Below are positions 34,757-46,549 of a DNA stretch of 64,000 nucleotides, in pieces. Each line of letters opens with the position of its first letter. The first letter of the stretch is position 1. The stretch comes from Anniella stebbinsi (taxonomy: Eukaryota > Chordata > Lepidosauria > Squamata > Anniellidae). The position numbers were made by a program, and so were the translations under genes. Under the pieces are notes generated by a model. The model did no database searches. It was not told the origin of the DNA and saw only the letters and a list, made by a program, of their open reading frames with translations. Where the stretch lies: positions 81,417,763-81,481,762 of the forward strand of contig JARDYH010000007.1 in the NCBI GenBank assembly GCA_029215795.1. Direction: 5' to 3'.

Positions 34757-34939
34757 CAAGTAGAAAGAGACACTGGGATGTGGGGCCACACACTGTCAGC
34801 TCTGTTGTGATACCAACTCCATAAGACTCCTCTCCCTAAAGCATTTCCACTACAGCTGGTCACTATAGGAGCTATACTATATACCTTAAAGAACTGTACC
34901 TGGGTTTGCTTGTTTTCCTCTTCCTTCTCCATGCTTCTT

Positions 34940-35076
34940 TCCTTTTGTGTCATGCATTTTATATTGTAAGCCTGTGGGCGCAGACCGCCTTGTATTTATT
35001 GATCTTACGTAAGCTCTTCTGGGAGGGTTTTTTGGCTGAAAAGCAAGATAAAACGCTTTAAATAAATTAAATAATG
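34940..35076 (+). mobile_element. LINE 3' UTR remnant
   Basis: TTGTAAGCCTGTGGGCGCAG and the tail CGCTTTAAATAAATTAAAT follow the pattern of LINE 3' ends. No coding part is left. Confidence 0.4.
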
Positions 35077-36067
35077 GATCTGCTTGTTGAACAACCGCAG
35101 TAGGTTTAGAGGCAAAATGTAGCATCTTTTGCATCTGTAGCCAACTTACTCGAAACCTCCTGTAGCTTTTCTCTAAGTTGTGCTCATGAAATTGACTTTC
35201 CTTTCACGGAGAGGACCCTCAATCTGTATAGCTGTTTTCTCGCCCACGCCTTTTACTGAAGGTGTTTATTAGCATCATCAAATAGAAAGTGATCCAGGAA
35301 AGCTATCAAGGGAGAGATTGCTGGGGCTAGTTTATGAGACCAGGACTGCCAGGGTTGAAAAGTAGCTCATAAGAAAGGATTTACAATCTCATTGACGATA
35401 CACACTTCAGCAGGAATAAATGGTACAGATCTTACATTTTAAAATGAAATTGGGCATTTCTCCGTTCTTCCCTTAGTTTGTCCTTCTAACCTCTTACAAT
35501 ACCCAGGAGCACTTTTAATAGGAAGGTTTCATAATCTATTTTAAGGCTTGTAGACCTCATCCACCCTGCCCCTTTACAGGATTATACCACATGGCTGTAA
35601 TAATTCTAGCCCTTTCCCCTCAATGAACAAAGATGTTAGTAATCTGCTGTTTTTTTAATCAGTTCAGGAAAGAAAATAATAATACTAATTTTGGGTAGCG
35701 CTATTATTTTGGTTAGGACAATTTTTTCTAACCAAAGAATGGACAACTTACTACAAACATTCAAGCTGTTTTCTGTTGTTGTTGTTGTTGTTGTTGTTGT
35801 TTTAGATTTCCTGCGATGGAACCAACATTTTAATTATTTTTTTCAACGTTTGGGGGAATGTGAATACTTAAATATTTAATGGCATCTACATTTACAGGAA
35901 TCCCTGTTAATTTCTGCATTTCAGTGTGTTCAGCTTGGGAGACATTTAAACACGAAAGTTCTGACAATGTAATTAATTTGGAGCCTCAATACCCTAGCAT
36001 CATTTTCTATTCCTGGGTTATGAACTTTTTTTTTTTTTTGTGGCAGTTCGCAAACCTAATTTGAGGA
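35077..36067. other. Intergenic, nothing recognised
   Basis: A (GTT)n microsatellite lies at 35774-35801. Nothing else is recognised. Confidence 0.4.
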
Positions 36068-36173
36068 TAGGGTTCAGCACCTTGGATAACTCCTTTAGAG
36101 TTCTGGCTGGTTCTGACTGAAACCCAGAATGGATTCACGGCCCTGCCAAAACTGGAGCCTCCAGCGCCCGCTG
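36068..36173. mobile_element. CAGTGG MITE, right half
   Basis: GGGTTCAGCACCTTGGATAA, then CTGACTGAAACCCAGAATGG, then CTGGAGCCTCCAGCG match the right arm of the family at 25420 and 39527. The left arm is absent. Confidence 0.65.
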
Positions 36174-38124
36174 AGAAAAGTAATTCTAGCAATTCAGAAC
36201 TGCAAAGCTCCGAAGCTCCCCAAAAGACAAAATCATCACCCAGGACAGGCTGCAGACAATAGGAACCATTCCTGGTAGTTAAGGAAAAGTTTGAGCTTAT
36301 GTGCCGGGTGGTTTGTCCACTGTTGTTTTAGGATTAAGGTTAGTACTATGTTTCAGCAGCTTCTATCCTTGGGCTTTCAAGAGGAGGGACAGTAGAGCAT
36401 TAGCAAGGTTCCTTTTGGATCTTACAGGCATGGCGTTATTAGGCAGCATCTTTGGGCAGCTGCCAAGGCTCCAGCACTTGCCACCCTAGCAGGGTCCAAT
36501 GGAGGTACCTTGCTCAGTTTTTTAAAAAAAACAACAAAGATACAGCTTCCCAGCTTCAGGTGACTACCATTTTTGTTTCTGACAATGGCCAGGAAGTTGA
36601 GTTGAATTCCGGCAGGCCACTGTGTGGGGAAATTGCAGTGGCCATATTTGCCCCTACAATATGACTCAATTTCTTGGGTAGAAAACTACCACCAGCACCA
36701 CCACCACCACCACCAGAGCCATCGATAGAAGCTACCATTGCAAATAAAGAAAGTCCCCCACTACTCTAGTATAGTGGGCCAGCTATCTACCATAGGAGGG
36801 GGAGGGTATCCTCTGGATAGCACCTTGCCAAAGGCAATATTAGGGAAAGCAAATGACTTCAGATAAATCAAATGATTGCCTCAAAAGGAATACTTGTAAA
36901 TTAATTAACCCCCCCCTCTTCCATCTCCTTTTTTCCTTGTCTGCCATGTCTTTTTTTAGATGGTGAGTTCAGCTGGCAGCGACTGTCTTGCTTACTGATT
37001 GATTCTAAGCTGATCTGCAGGCCTTTTTTTTGACAGAGGAGTGTGATACTAATACCAATGTGAATAAATAAGGCACCTTGAGCATCTTTCTGTAGGGGGA
37101 AAAAAAGACAGGTTATAAATAGTGAAATACAGACATAATGCACATGTATGTATATATGTATGTGTGTAAAGTAACATGCTAGGACTTGTTCCTTGTGTGT
37201 TCCGGGCCCCTTGATTACTCATGCTTGCCTGGCTGCCTGCTAGAGATGGGGATTCCAGGTGGCAAATACAAAAGTAAAGCTAAAGAAAGAGCTGTGTGTA
37301 TTATTCTTGTTTTGTTTTGTTTTTATGGCATGGGGGGATGGCGGGGAGGAAGAAGTGAAAGAGTTAATGAAAAACAGCTAATGATATGCATGTAGCTGGC
37401 TGGGGGTGGGATGTAGTACAGTTGGTACACTTTTGCGGTTTGTTCCCCTGGGATGTCCGTCTCTGTGTTCCTGTCTCCGAGCCTGTGGCAGCTCAGCGTT
37501 ATGCATTTATGTATGAGATGCATTTATTTATGGACTGCTGGTCTCCCTACATTGGGAAGCAGCCCCCTCCCCTTCCAGATTAACTTCCACGCTCTGTCAG
37601 ATTAATAATCAGTGCCTGAAAGCCACCTAGAATATAAGAGCAAGTTTGATTCTGTCCATTCTGGACTCAATGGAGACGGAAGTTTTGTCTCCCCCTACCC
37701 ATGTTCAGTTATCACAGTAAAGTCAGGAGGAGTGTGTTATTGTCTATTGTGAATGGTTGCCTTACTTGTGTTATATACATTCGACCTTCGTATAGAACTG
37801 TCGCAGGCTATAATTCTTGAATTTCATGGTATTTTGTCTTGTGTGTATATGTGTGTGTGTACATACATATACAGAGGTAGTGGCATCTAGTCTACAACAC
37901 CTTAGCACAAACTTTTAAAATGCCATAAGAATCTTTGTTGTATTTTGAAAATTATCAAGTTGTACCTTATCAGTAATTCCATTTTCTTCTCCCCTCTCAT
38001 TTGTGCCCTACTGTCCCCATTAAGCCACGGGTGGAAAAACCAAGAACTCAGCACAGGTCAAATCAGTGCCTATAGTGTTTTCAAGGAACAATCTTATACA
38101 AGATACTAATTATTTTCAGCACAA
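36174..38124. other. Intergenic, nothing recognised
   Basis: A (CCA)n tract lies at 36687-36715 and TG-rich runs near 37840-37875. No gene or classed repeat. Confidence 0.4.
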
Positions 38125-38127
38125 CAG

Positions 38128-38233
38128 CATGTTGTGTTGCACCTGAAAAGACTGACAGATTTTTCATGGCACAAGCTTGTATGCACACATATCCTGAGTG
38201 CAGAGGGGGGTGGGGGTGGGGGTGGGGGTGGGA
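38128..38233. repeat. Interspersed-repeat fragment followed by a (GGGGGT)n G-rich tract
   Basis: At 38128-38200, AAAAGACTGACAGATTTTTC and ATGGCACAAGCTTGTATG match the repeat at 41051-41145. A run of G5-T units follows at 38204-38233 and could form a G-quadruplex on the plus strand. Confidence 0.55.
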
Positions 38234-39490
38234 GAGGAAATGTAAACAGCGGGGCAAAATGGCCATGAAATGCAAAAAGGTTCCATTTGAGACATTTCTG
38301 TATAAACTTCAAATGCATGCAAGAACAGCAAAGTGAATGTACCCAGCAGTAGTAATTAGTAATCACACCACCTACCTAGCTTTATTATACTAATTTAACA
38401 CTTGCAGTGAGGGAGAAAACCTTGTTTTCAGTAGAGTTCTGCACTGATAGAATTGATTTTATTCTCAAACAGGGTATGACCTTATTGTAAAACTGAAAAC
38501 TGCTGATTCCACCTGAATTCAGCACCAACACCGCTCTAATTCACTGCATGCAAATCTCTCTTGTATGTGACATGTTTGATAACACCTGGCATTTACAGAG
38601 ATGGAGAATGGGGAAAGTACCATGTACACTAGCCCAAGTTCTTTGGAGAGAAGGTGGGATACAAATGTAATAGATTTCTGGGGTGGGGAAAGGTTGCCAT
38701 AAATGCTATTGGCACCATAGGCGTGCGCAGCACATTTTATTAGGGTGTGCACCCAGGTAATGAATTTTTTTTTTAAAAAAAGGCAAACATTTATTGAATA
38801 CTCAAAGGACATTACTTTTATTCATTTATTTATTATACACTGTAGATACTAATGCCGTACTCTGCGTTCGGCTTTCCTGATTGCGTAAGGACAGTTGTAG
38901 CTATGTGGGGAGGATGAGGAGATCCTCCTCAAGGCCTAGCATTTGTGGGACTTTGTGGGGACACTGGCTACAGGAGGTGCTTATGAGGCAATATTAGCTT
39001 TCGGAGGCCCTCCTCCTAGCCTCTTTGAAACATAGCTCCTGGCAGAGTGACTTAATCGCTCCCCCTGCCCGGAGCAATGGCACGCTGTTGGGGGCAGCAG
39101 CAGCTGAGCGACTGGAGGGTAGCTGGAGGACCATTCCCACTGCATCTGGATCCCCTCTGGATCCCTACTCAATGGCTTCCTCAATTCAGCGCTTAGTGCT
39201 TGAGACACTAGGGTGTGCCTGGGAACACCTGGCACACCCCTTGTGCATGCCTATGATTGGCACCCATCACTGTTCTGAGCTCTGTCTGATCAACTTTGGC
39301 TATTCAGTGATATAGAAATGTGATGAATGAATGAGTGATCGTCAAGGCTTGGACAGAAGACTCTGCTCAGGTTGCATATTTGTGGGAAGGGCACAGTTTA
39401 GGCACAGAAAACCTTGGACAAATCTTGTCCAAATATGGCTCCTCTCCAGTGGCGGTGAGATAGTTTTAGATTCTGGGTGTAATGGTATAA
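38234..39490. other. Intergenic, nothing recognised
   Basis: No gene or confidently classed repeat. GC-rich at 38980-39260, with no recognisable protein. Confidence 0.4.
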
Positions 39491-39705
39491 TGTGTGTGTG
39501 TGTGTGTGTGCAGGCACATGCAGGCACAGTGGAGGCTAGTGGCTTGAATGTCAGTGGATTGGTGAATCCACTCCAGGTTTCAATAAGTACCAGTCTGACT
39601 AGATAGTGCCTTTAGTGCTCTGACTGGTTCTGATTGAAACCTGGAGAGGATTCACCGCCCTGCTGACATCGGAGCCACCAGCCTTCACTGTGTGTGTGTG
39701 TGTGT
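39491..39705. mobile_element. CAGTGG MITE, full palindromic copy, flanked by TG microsatellites
   Basis: The element runs 39527-39690, from CAGTGGAGGCTAGTGGCTTG to the inverse ending in GGAGCCACCAGCCTTCACTG. (TG)n tracts lie just outside at 39491-39510 and 39689-39705, as if it inserted into one TG repeat. Confidence 0.75.
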
Positions 39706-39787
39706 CTTTAGATGATATTACTTTACTTGCTTCAGAAGTTGGTAAGCCAACTTTGGGGGCCTTCCTGCTCATTTGCTTCATGTTCCA

Positions 39788-39890
39788 CAAGAAGAGCCAT
39801 GCCGGATCAGACCACGGGTCCATCTACTCCAGAATTCTGTTCGCAAGGTGGCCAACCAGCTGTCAATGTGCAGAATGTGGAGGGTTGAAG
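39788..39890 (-). mobile_element. CR1-like 3' fragment, minus strand
   Basis: GAAGAGCCATGCCGGATCAG, then GGTCCATCTACTCCAG, then GTGGCCAACCAGCTGTCAA is the reverse of the CR1-like 3' end seen at 24675. Shorter than the other copies. Confidence 0.65.
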
Positions 39891-39965
39891 CTTTCTGGTA
39901 GCACTGGACATGTAGCTTTGGCTATCCACCTATTTAAGAGAAGGATGCAGAATGTACTCCTATAG

Positions 39966-40104
39966 CAGCCTTTCCCACAACTGGTCCCCTCCAGATTCTT
40001 TGGACTTCAACTCCCAGCATTCCTGACCATTGTCCATGTTGGATAGGGCTTTTGAATGTTGTAGTCCAAAACATCTGGAGGGCACCAGGTTGGGGAAAAG
40101 GCTG
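39966..40104. repeat. Foldback repeat (CCAGATGTTTTGGACTACAA family)
   Basis: The left arm CAGCCTTTCCCACAACTGGT ... ACTTCAACTCCCAGCATTCC and the right arm GTTGTAGTCCAAAACATCTG ... GGTTGGGGAAAAGGCTG are inverted copies. One of the clearest members of the family. Confidence 0.75.
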
Positions 40105-40489
40105 TCCTATAGCATCCTGAGAACAGAGGGGGGGGGGGTGAATGGACAGATTCAGTGCTTGTACTCCTAGGGGAGGGAGGTAATGCAGTAAAATTATCCC
40201 ATAGATTGATGCCATGACCCATATTGTAGGTCAGTGTGTGGAGGGGGCAGGGCAGCTGCTGACAAATGACCAAACACGAAGAAATGTATCACCGAAAACA
40301 GAAGACATTGATTTGCATGTGCAAATTTATATGCATAGATGCAAATGTAAAAAAAAATATTATGATTTAGACTGAAATACATCTCAGCAGAGTGCAGCAG
40401 AGTGTGGCCAGGCATCCTGTGCATCTGCCTGTTCCGCTTGCTCTTTTAAGCGCTAACTGGTGATGGATCACAGTTCTTAACGGTTATTT

Positions 40490-40612
40490 ATCTTTAGACC
40501 AGGACAGCCCTTCAACAGAGGACATCTTCAAGCAGAGGACGGTCCCCTGCCAGCCCTTCAAATAGAAGACTGTCCTCCGTATTTATAAAAAAAGGACCCA
40601 TGGCCACCCTGG
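40490..40612. repeat. GTCCTC MITE-like repeat, copy 1
   Basis: Alternating CAGCCCTTCAACAGAGGACA and GACTGTCCTCCGTATTTATA units end in CATGGCCACCCT. Related copies lie at 43283-43359 and 56201-56300. Confidence 0.5.
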
Positions 40613-41050
40613 CAGGGGTACCGTTAACCAGGGCCCCCATATGTAGAATGATCCGGGGTGTGTGGGTGGTCCTGATGCATGCAGCCTGACTGCATCAGTT
40701 TGTAAACCTGCTCCGCATCCACCGCCAACACGAGGCTTTCTCTGCAGTATGTCAATTGCACAGAATGTTCTTTGTGATTTAGCAGATGCCTCCCATATGC
40801 AATCTGGCCATGTTTGCAAAGTGCGCCGGGGTAGGGTTGTGTGTGGGGTGGGGTGGGGGGGTGGGTAGAGGAGGCGCAATTCTGTAAGTGCAGCATTTGG
40901 GCAGAAAGAGATTGCGATGCGTAACGGCTTGGAGGATCTTTTAAACAGACAAATGCTGCAACTGCAGCCAAAGGTTGGGATGGTTCTTTCAAACCTATGC
41001 ACCAGTTTCCAGATGTGGAGACCTGTGGTTGGTTAGTGGCAGCAAAAACA

Positions 41051-41145
41051 AGGAAGAGTCTTGTGGCATCTTAAAATCCTAATAGATTTATTATGGCATA
41101 AGCTTTTGTGGGCTACAGCCCCCTTCATCAGATGCATAGAGTGTT
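41051..41145. repeat. Interspersed repeat (AGAGTCTTGTGGCATCTTAA family)
   Basis: AGAGTCTTGTGGCATCTTAA, then TTTATTATGGCATAAGCTTT, then CCTTCATCAGATGCATAGAG. I recognise this as a common reptile repeat of uncertain class. A diverged partner is at 38128. Confidence 0.55.
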
Positions 41146-41519
41146 TTCTGCATTACTGGTTATTCATATACACACACACAGTTGGGAGGCGGGGAGTTGT
41201 AACCTAGAAATGTCAAAGAGAATTGAAACGCAGAAGGCAAATCAAGGCAGTAATAAGAAGGATACAAATTTGACATCAGAAATGTCAATATTAAAAAAAA
41301 ATGGAGGTGAGGGAGCGGCAGAGAGGAACACGTCAACCTTCCAGGATGCTCTGTCTTTCAGCTGGCTATTCTTGAACAAAGGAACTTAAAAAAAACAGAT
41401 TCCAATGCGGAACAGCTGGACTGCAGTTCCCCAAGTTCAACTCCATCTCTTATGGCTTTAACAGTGACAAGGTCTGCATGGTGTTAATCAGTTCACCTTT
41501 GCAAGGATGTCTTGTGATC

Positions 41520-41672
41520 AGAGGGAACTGAAATGCAGAAAGTATAGACAGTGATAACTATCTTCACAATGGCCATTCATAATACAGTTGTTGGGTGAGA
41601 ACAACTGTTTTGTCAATGGCCATTGTGAAGGTAGTTATCACTGTCTATACTTCCTGCATTTCAGTTCTCTCT
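41520..41672. repeat. Palindrome with 73-bp arms and 7-base loop
   Basis: The arms 41520-41592 and 41600-41672 differ at only about six of 73 positions; the loop is GGGTGAG. No ORF. It lies in the same repeat neighbourhood as 41051. Confidence 0.85.
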
Positions 41673-41925
41673 GACCCCCCCCCCCACAAAAAAAACAGAT
41701 CGTGAATTCAGTGAAATGAGCTATAATCTGCAAAAGCCTATGGCATAATACATCTAAACTGCCACCAGACCCTTTGTTGTTCAAATCTCTGTGTACCCTG
41801 CCTTGACTCTGCAGCTCCTGTATATGTGCAGATGTTCTCCCTACCTGTTAAATCTTCCAGTTTTCTTTGCATTTTCAGACTCTTCTCTCTGGCTTTGTCC
41901 TTCTCATTATTCTGGACCAGTCACG

Positions 41926-42434
41926 GGCTCAGTTCGGATGACATATTAAGCAACAGAGGGGTAAATAACATACTGACTGTGCATTAGGCAGGAGGAGCTC
42001 CGCAGATGACACACTGCAGCCGGCGCTGCTCGGAACTGGCAAACGCCCCGGCTGCAAGAAACTTGCGGCGGCCATTTTGGTTGCAGCCTCTCCTCCGTGT
42101 GTCCCCCAGCTGTATCCCAGCAGGCACCGTGAGTTCTGCCGGCTGCATAGAATGGCTGGTTTTTTTTGGCTGCTCTAGGCAGCAGAACTCTATTCCGAAA
42201 CGGAATAGTCCACGGAGAGAAGGGGGGCTGAATTCGGACCACACATTAAACAACGGGGCTTCGGGCTAAACAATGTGCAAGCCCATTGTTTCGCTCCGTT
42301 GTTTAAAGTGCCTGATTAACGTACTGTCAGTTGTGTGTGCGTTGTGTGCTGCCCTCCAGATGACACAATAAGCAACACAACTGACGATTGTTCCCCCACT
42401 CCTCCATTGCCTAATGTGTCGTCCGAACTGAGCC
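41926..42434. mobile_element. hAT-like nonautonomous element (509 bp)
   Basis: The left end GGCTCAGTTCGGATGACATA and the inverse of the right end, GGCTCAGTTCGGACGACACA, match at 18 of 20 and the similarity continues inward (TTARGCAA). The interior is GC-rich with no transposase. I could not confirm an 8-bp target duplication, so hAT is a likely but not certain class. Confidence 0.7.
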
Positions 42435-42735
42435 ACTGTTTTAGTACTCCTTTCTTTAACCCCAGACCACCCCACTTTCCTTGGCTTTCACTTTCTGTTC
42501 TCTTGATGATTTCCCCAGGCCCTGTCTTCATCTACTGCCTTTTAACGAACATATCTATAGCAGTAGGGCATCCCAGCTCAGTGGTCAAGCATCTGTAGGG
42601 TGACCACTTACACAGCACCAAGAAAGAAGAAATGCATTGCCAAGGGGGGGTGAGTGGGTATAGTTTAGCAAAACATTCACCCATACTAATGTGTATATGT
42701 GAGAAGATAGGGAGACATTTTTCTCCCTCTCTCAT

Positions 42736-43130
42736 AATACTAGAACCTGGGGTCATCCCATGGAGCTGATTGGTGGGAGATTCAGGACAGATAAAAGGAA
42801 GGGCTTCTTCACACAGCTCATAGTTAAACTATGGAATTTGATAACCACTAGACGTTACGGCCTCCAATTTGGATGGCTTTAAAAGTGGGTTGGACAAATT
42901 CCTGGAGGAGAAGGCTATCTATGGCCACTAGTCCTGATGGCTATGTGCTACGTCCAGTAGCAGAGGCAGTATTTCTATGTACACCAGTTGCTGGCGAACA
43001 TGGGCGGGAGGGTGCTGTTCCACTCATGTCCTACTTGTGGGTTTCCCGTGGGCAGCTGGTTGGCCCCTGTGTGAACGGAATGCTAGACTTGATGGATCCT
43101 TAGTCTGATCCAGCCGGTCTCTTCTTATGT
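42736..43130 (+). mobile_element. CR1-like LINE 3' end, plus strand
   Basis: Coding remnants (TRRYGLQFGWL, then DGYVLRPVAEAVF) are followed by the 3' end GTCTGATCCAGCCGGTCTCT and TCTTATGT. Same 3' family as 24675. Confidence 0.8.
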
Positions 43131-43282
43131 GTGAATCTGAGCAGAAATGCAATACACCCCTTTATAATGGGGAAAACTATAATCAGGTGACCTGTGTACC
43201 TGCTAGGTCTGCTATCCAGGTGGGAACTGTGGATGGGCAACGTCAAGGCCCTTGCTCTGTTCTCTTTTCTTACTATTCTTTA

Positions 43283-43359
43283 TCTTTAAACTGGACTTGG
43301 GCTGGACTGCCCTTCAAATGGAGGACTGTTCTATGTAAAGTGGGACACACGGCCACCCT
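43283..43359. repeat. GTCCTC MITE-like repeat, copy 2 (partial)
   Basis: GGCTGGACTGCCCTTCAAAT, then GGAGGACTGTTCTATG, then CACGGCCACCCT. Confidence 0.45.
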
Positions 43360-45395
43360 CAGCCTCAGCTTTGCATTTGGAAGGTTCCACGTTCGATTTC
43401 TGCATCTCCACTTAAAAAGATCAGGCAGCAGGTGATGGATGGAGGCGAGGTAAGAAAAAGACCCTCTGTCTGAAATTCTGGTAAGCGGCTGCCCATTAGA
43501 ATAGGCAACATTTGGCCAGGTGGATAAGTAGTTTTGGCATGCTGTAAGAAATCCATGCAGGAGCAGGATTCAGGAATTGGCTGAGAGCCCCTTCCTGAGG
43601 TGTGGGCCTTTGCAGGTGCCCAACAATGCTGATCCCTGGTGCCAGATGTGACAATTTTAGCTATTTGTACTAACAAAAATTTAAACACCTCATCCCCCAA
43701 AGGCAAAAAAAAAGAAAGATCAGAAACAGGGACTGTGGTTTATGAGGGCCCCCAGGTAACTCAAAAGATGGGCTGTTCCTGATAAACAGGGACGACTGGA
43801 TAAGATTTTAATGCCACATCTCCCAAAATCCTGCATTCTTGAGTGCAGCCACAGTTTGCCATTTTTGAGCATGTTATTTAGAAGTAGGAGGGCCGCGTCT
43901 TATTCCTATTTTTAACGCAAGCTGATATTGCCAGCAATCTAAATTCTACACCAGGCAAGACACCAGATCCTGAACGCATGTTGAATCACAGAAGAGGAAC
44001 AGTCTTAGCAAGATACAAGCCTTGTTGACACCATCAGGGGAGACCGGGATTATTATCTCAAATCTTTATTCATTTGAAAGTGTACATCCTGCCCTCTTAG
44101 CATAGCTTTCGGAACAGCTGACTCTTTAGACCCGCTTTCAGTCTGTTGACATACACTTTGGAGCTGCCACGAAGAAACCACAAGCTTTCTGGCTGCTGCA
44201 GATATTCTTATCAGGGAGGTCCTTGAGAATTCCGAATGATGATGTCTCATGCGTTACGTTAAAGCCCAGTGAATTATCTGTGCACTGACCCTTTAAATAC
44301 AGCTCCAGTCCTCAGATTTTCCTCATCCTCTTTTCGTTTGGAATAGTTCAAAGGCTGCTGCTGCTGCAGGCCTGTATTAAGAGCCCTGCCAGGGATATCC
44401 ATCTCCTTATTCATCAAAACTGTTGTTACTTATGCCTGTATAATTTTTGCACATTTGCATGATTTTTTCTTTTATTGCCTAATTTGTTCTACTTGTCACG
44501 GGGAGGGGCAAAGAGAAGTGAGGGCCCTTCAACACAACAGCACTGAAGTCCAACTTTGGACATTGAGGTTCTTTTCACCATCTTTTCTGGCTTCTAAGAG
44601 TTCGCCAACCATTACCTATCCTACACGCTTTTTCGAGCATTGTCGTTTGAAAGTGTAAAGACTAGCAACTTGTTGCAAAGCTACCAGGGAGGACCCAAAC
44701 CATGATAAAGAGGAGGAATGAGCAGGGGTACAGAGTTCCCGCAATGGTCAGGCAGATGCATTGGGAAACTCAGAAATGGGACATGAAGGCCATAGCTCTT
44801 GCCAACTGTTGCCCCCCAAGAACTGGCTTTCAAAGGTAAGTTTCCTCTGGACTTGGAGGTTCCAAGCCAATGGGCCCAATCCACCCTGCAGAGCCAGGGG
44901 GTGGAGCTTAGGCTCTAAGTCCCCAACCTCTGGAGGAATCTCTTTGGATACCAAAGGGGCTTGGAGGACACAGCAGGGCTCTAAGATCGGAAGGAACAGG
45001 AGTGAAGGAAAAGCAGCCTATACTAGGGAGAGTGGCTGCTCTCTTTGGTACTGGTTACATCCTGCCACCCCACATCCCCACTGTTATCTCCGGTCTGATT
45101 GGTGATAACAGCCTGACTCTGCCCATCCTGCCTCTTTCCTGCAATGGGGGAAGGAGGTGGGGCCCCTGAAGTGGCATAAATCAATGATGGAAGTACATTA
45201 CATTAAAAAAAACATGTGAAGTATTACATTCCTGAGGACATTGAGAGTAAACCAAGCCACCCCGCTCATGATCACAACTGAAGCGCTATCCAAAATAAGT
45301 GTCACACGGCTTCATAAGTTTATTCAGCTGAAGATATCCTTCAGATTTTGCCAGTATCTGGAGACCCTTAATTTGAAGATCCTTAGCCCGAACAC
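43360..45395. other. Intergenic, nothing recognised
   Basis: No gene or classed repeat. ORFs at 43365-43706 and 44761-45105 have no recognisable domain. Confidence 0.4.
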
Positions 45396-45513
45396 ATCCT
45401 CCCCAAACTGGTGCCTCCCAGAAATATTGGACTACAAGTCCCATCATCTCCAAGTTGGGGATGCTGGGAGTTGTCATCTAAAACAGCTGGGGGCACCAGG
45501 TTGGGGGAAGGAT
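45396..45513. repeat. Foldback repeat (CCAGATGTTTTGGACTACAA family)
   Basis: CCTCCCCAAACTGGTGCC with GGCACCAGGTTGGGGGAAGG, and GACTACAAGTCCCATCAT with ATGCTGGGAGTTGTCATC, are inverted pairs. Confidence 0.7.
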
Positions 45514-45937
45514 GTCCTAATAAGATTCCTAAATTAATTTAACATTATGAGAGAACATCACGAACTCCTTTCCTTTATTCCTCACAGAATTCTTTGTAAG
45601 CTTGAAAAAGCCAAGCCTTTGACTCCCATGCCATCAGCTGCTCTTACTCCTTCTCTTTTCCTCTCCTTCCTGTCACTGGTAGATCAACAGTCTGTTTATT
45701 TCCAGGATGCAAGCTGGGGAGTGTTCACACAAGGGCCGAGCTGGGAAGATCAGCTCTTGCCATGTAGACATATGGCGGTGCAGCTGCCGTGTAGGCAAGA
45801 GCAAGGACTCGAATGGGTTCGATCCAGGCATGCAAAATGTGTTCGGGCAATTCAGCCAGGGTTTCCCCTGAATAGAAAGCAGCATATCAACCTGCAGGGA
45901 AAACTTAACTTCCTTGTCATCCAAGCCGTGTTCTACA

Positions 45938-46046
45938 GCAGCTTTCCCCAATCTGGTGTCCTTGAAGGTGTCTTGGACTACAATTCTCCCCATTCCTTAC
46001 CAGCATGGCAACTTTGCTAGCTGGAGATGACGGGAACTGTAGTTTA
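45938..46046. repeat. Foldback repeat (same family), partial
   Basis: CAGCTTTCCCCAATCTGGTG, then TTGGACTACAATTCTCCCCA, then the inverse GACGGGAACTGTAGTTTAA. Confidence 0.6.
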
Positions 46047-46147
46047 ACTGTGCTATTTCTCCCAGCCCTGCCATATGAATCAAATCCTGCCGTACAAGGA
46101 CTTGTCTTGTGGGCCAAGAAGTAGTAAGTTCAGGGTAGCAAGGGAGC

Positions 46148-46375
46148 TGTCCAGCATAAAGCACACAAAAAAAGAGAGAGATGTTGTTCCAGCAAAAGCT
46201 AAGCTCCAATGGAAGGCTATATAGGTGATGTTGCTGACCCACTCCTTCCTGGTTCATCACTAGGGGACAGATCAAGACCATACTTCATCCTCATGAGCAG
46301 TCCAGCATAAAGCACAAAAAAGAGATGTTGTTTCAGCAGCAGCTAGGCTCCAGTGAAGCAGCCTTATGGGATTTG
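46148..46375. repeat. Two direct repeats about 150 bp apart
   Basis: Near 46150 and 46300 the segment GTCCAGCATAAAGCACA, AGAGATGTTGTT(C/T)CAGCA, AGCT(A/G)AGCTCCA recurs with small indels over about 70 bp. Confidence 0.7.
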
Positions 46376-46549
46376 CAGGCACAGTGTTCTGGTGGCTCCA
46401 GTACTTCTTGGGAGACATGCATAAAAAGTAGTCCCCCCCCCCACCTTGGCCATTGATATTTGTGGTAGTCCCAGGGGTTCCATCTTATTCCATGTTTTTT
46501 TCCAACATCTCCATAAAAACCACCAGAAGACATAATCTAGAAATTTGGG

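Noticed and set aside
44761..45105. Possible exon with a GTAAGT donor near 44837
   Set aside because: An isolated donor-like motif without a matching acceptor, domain or conserved context.
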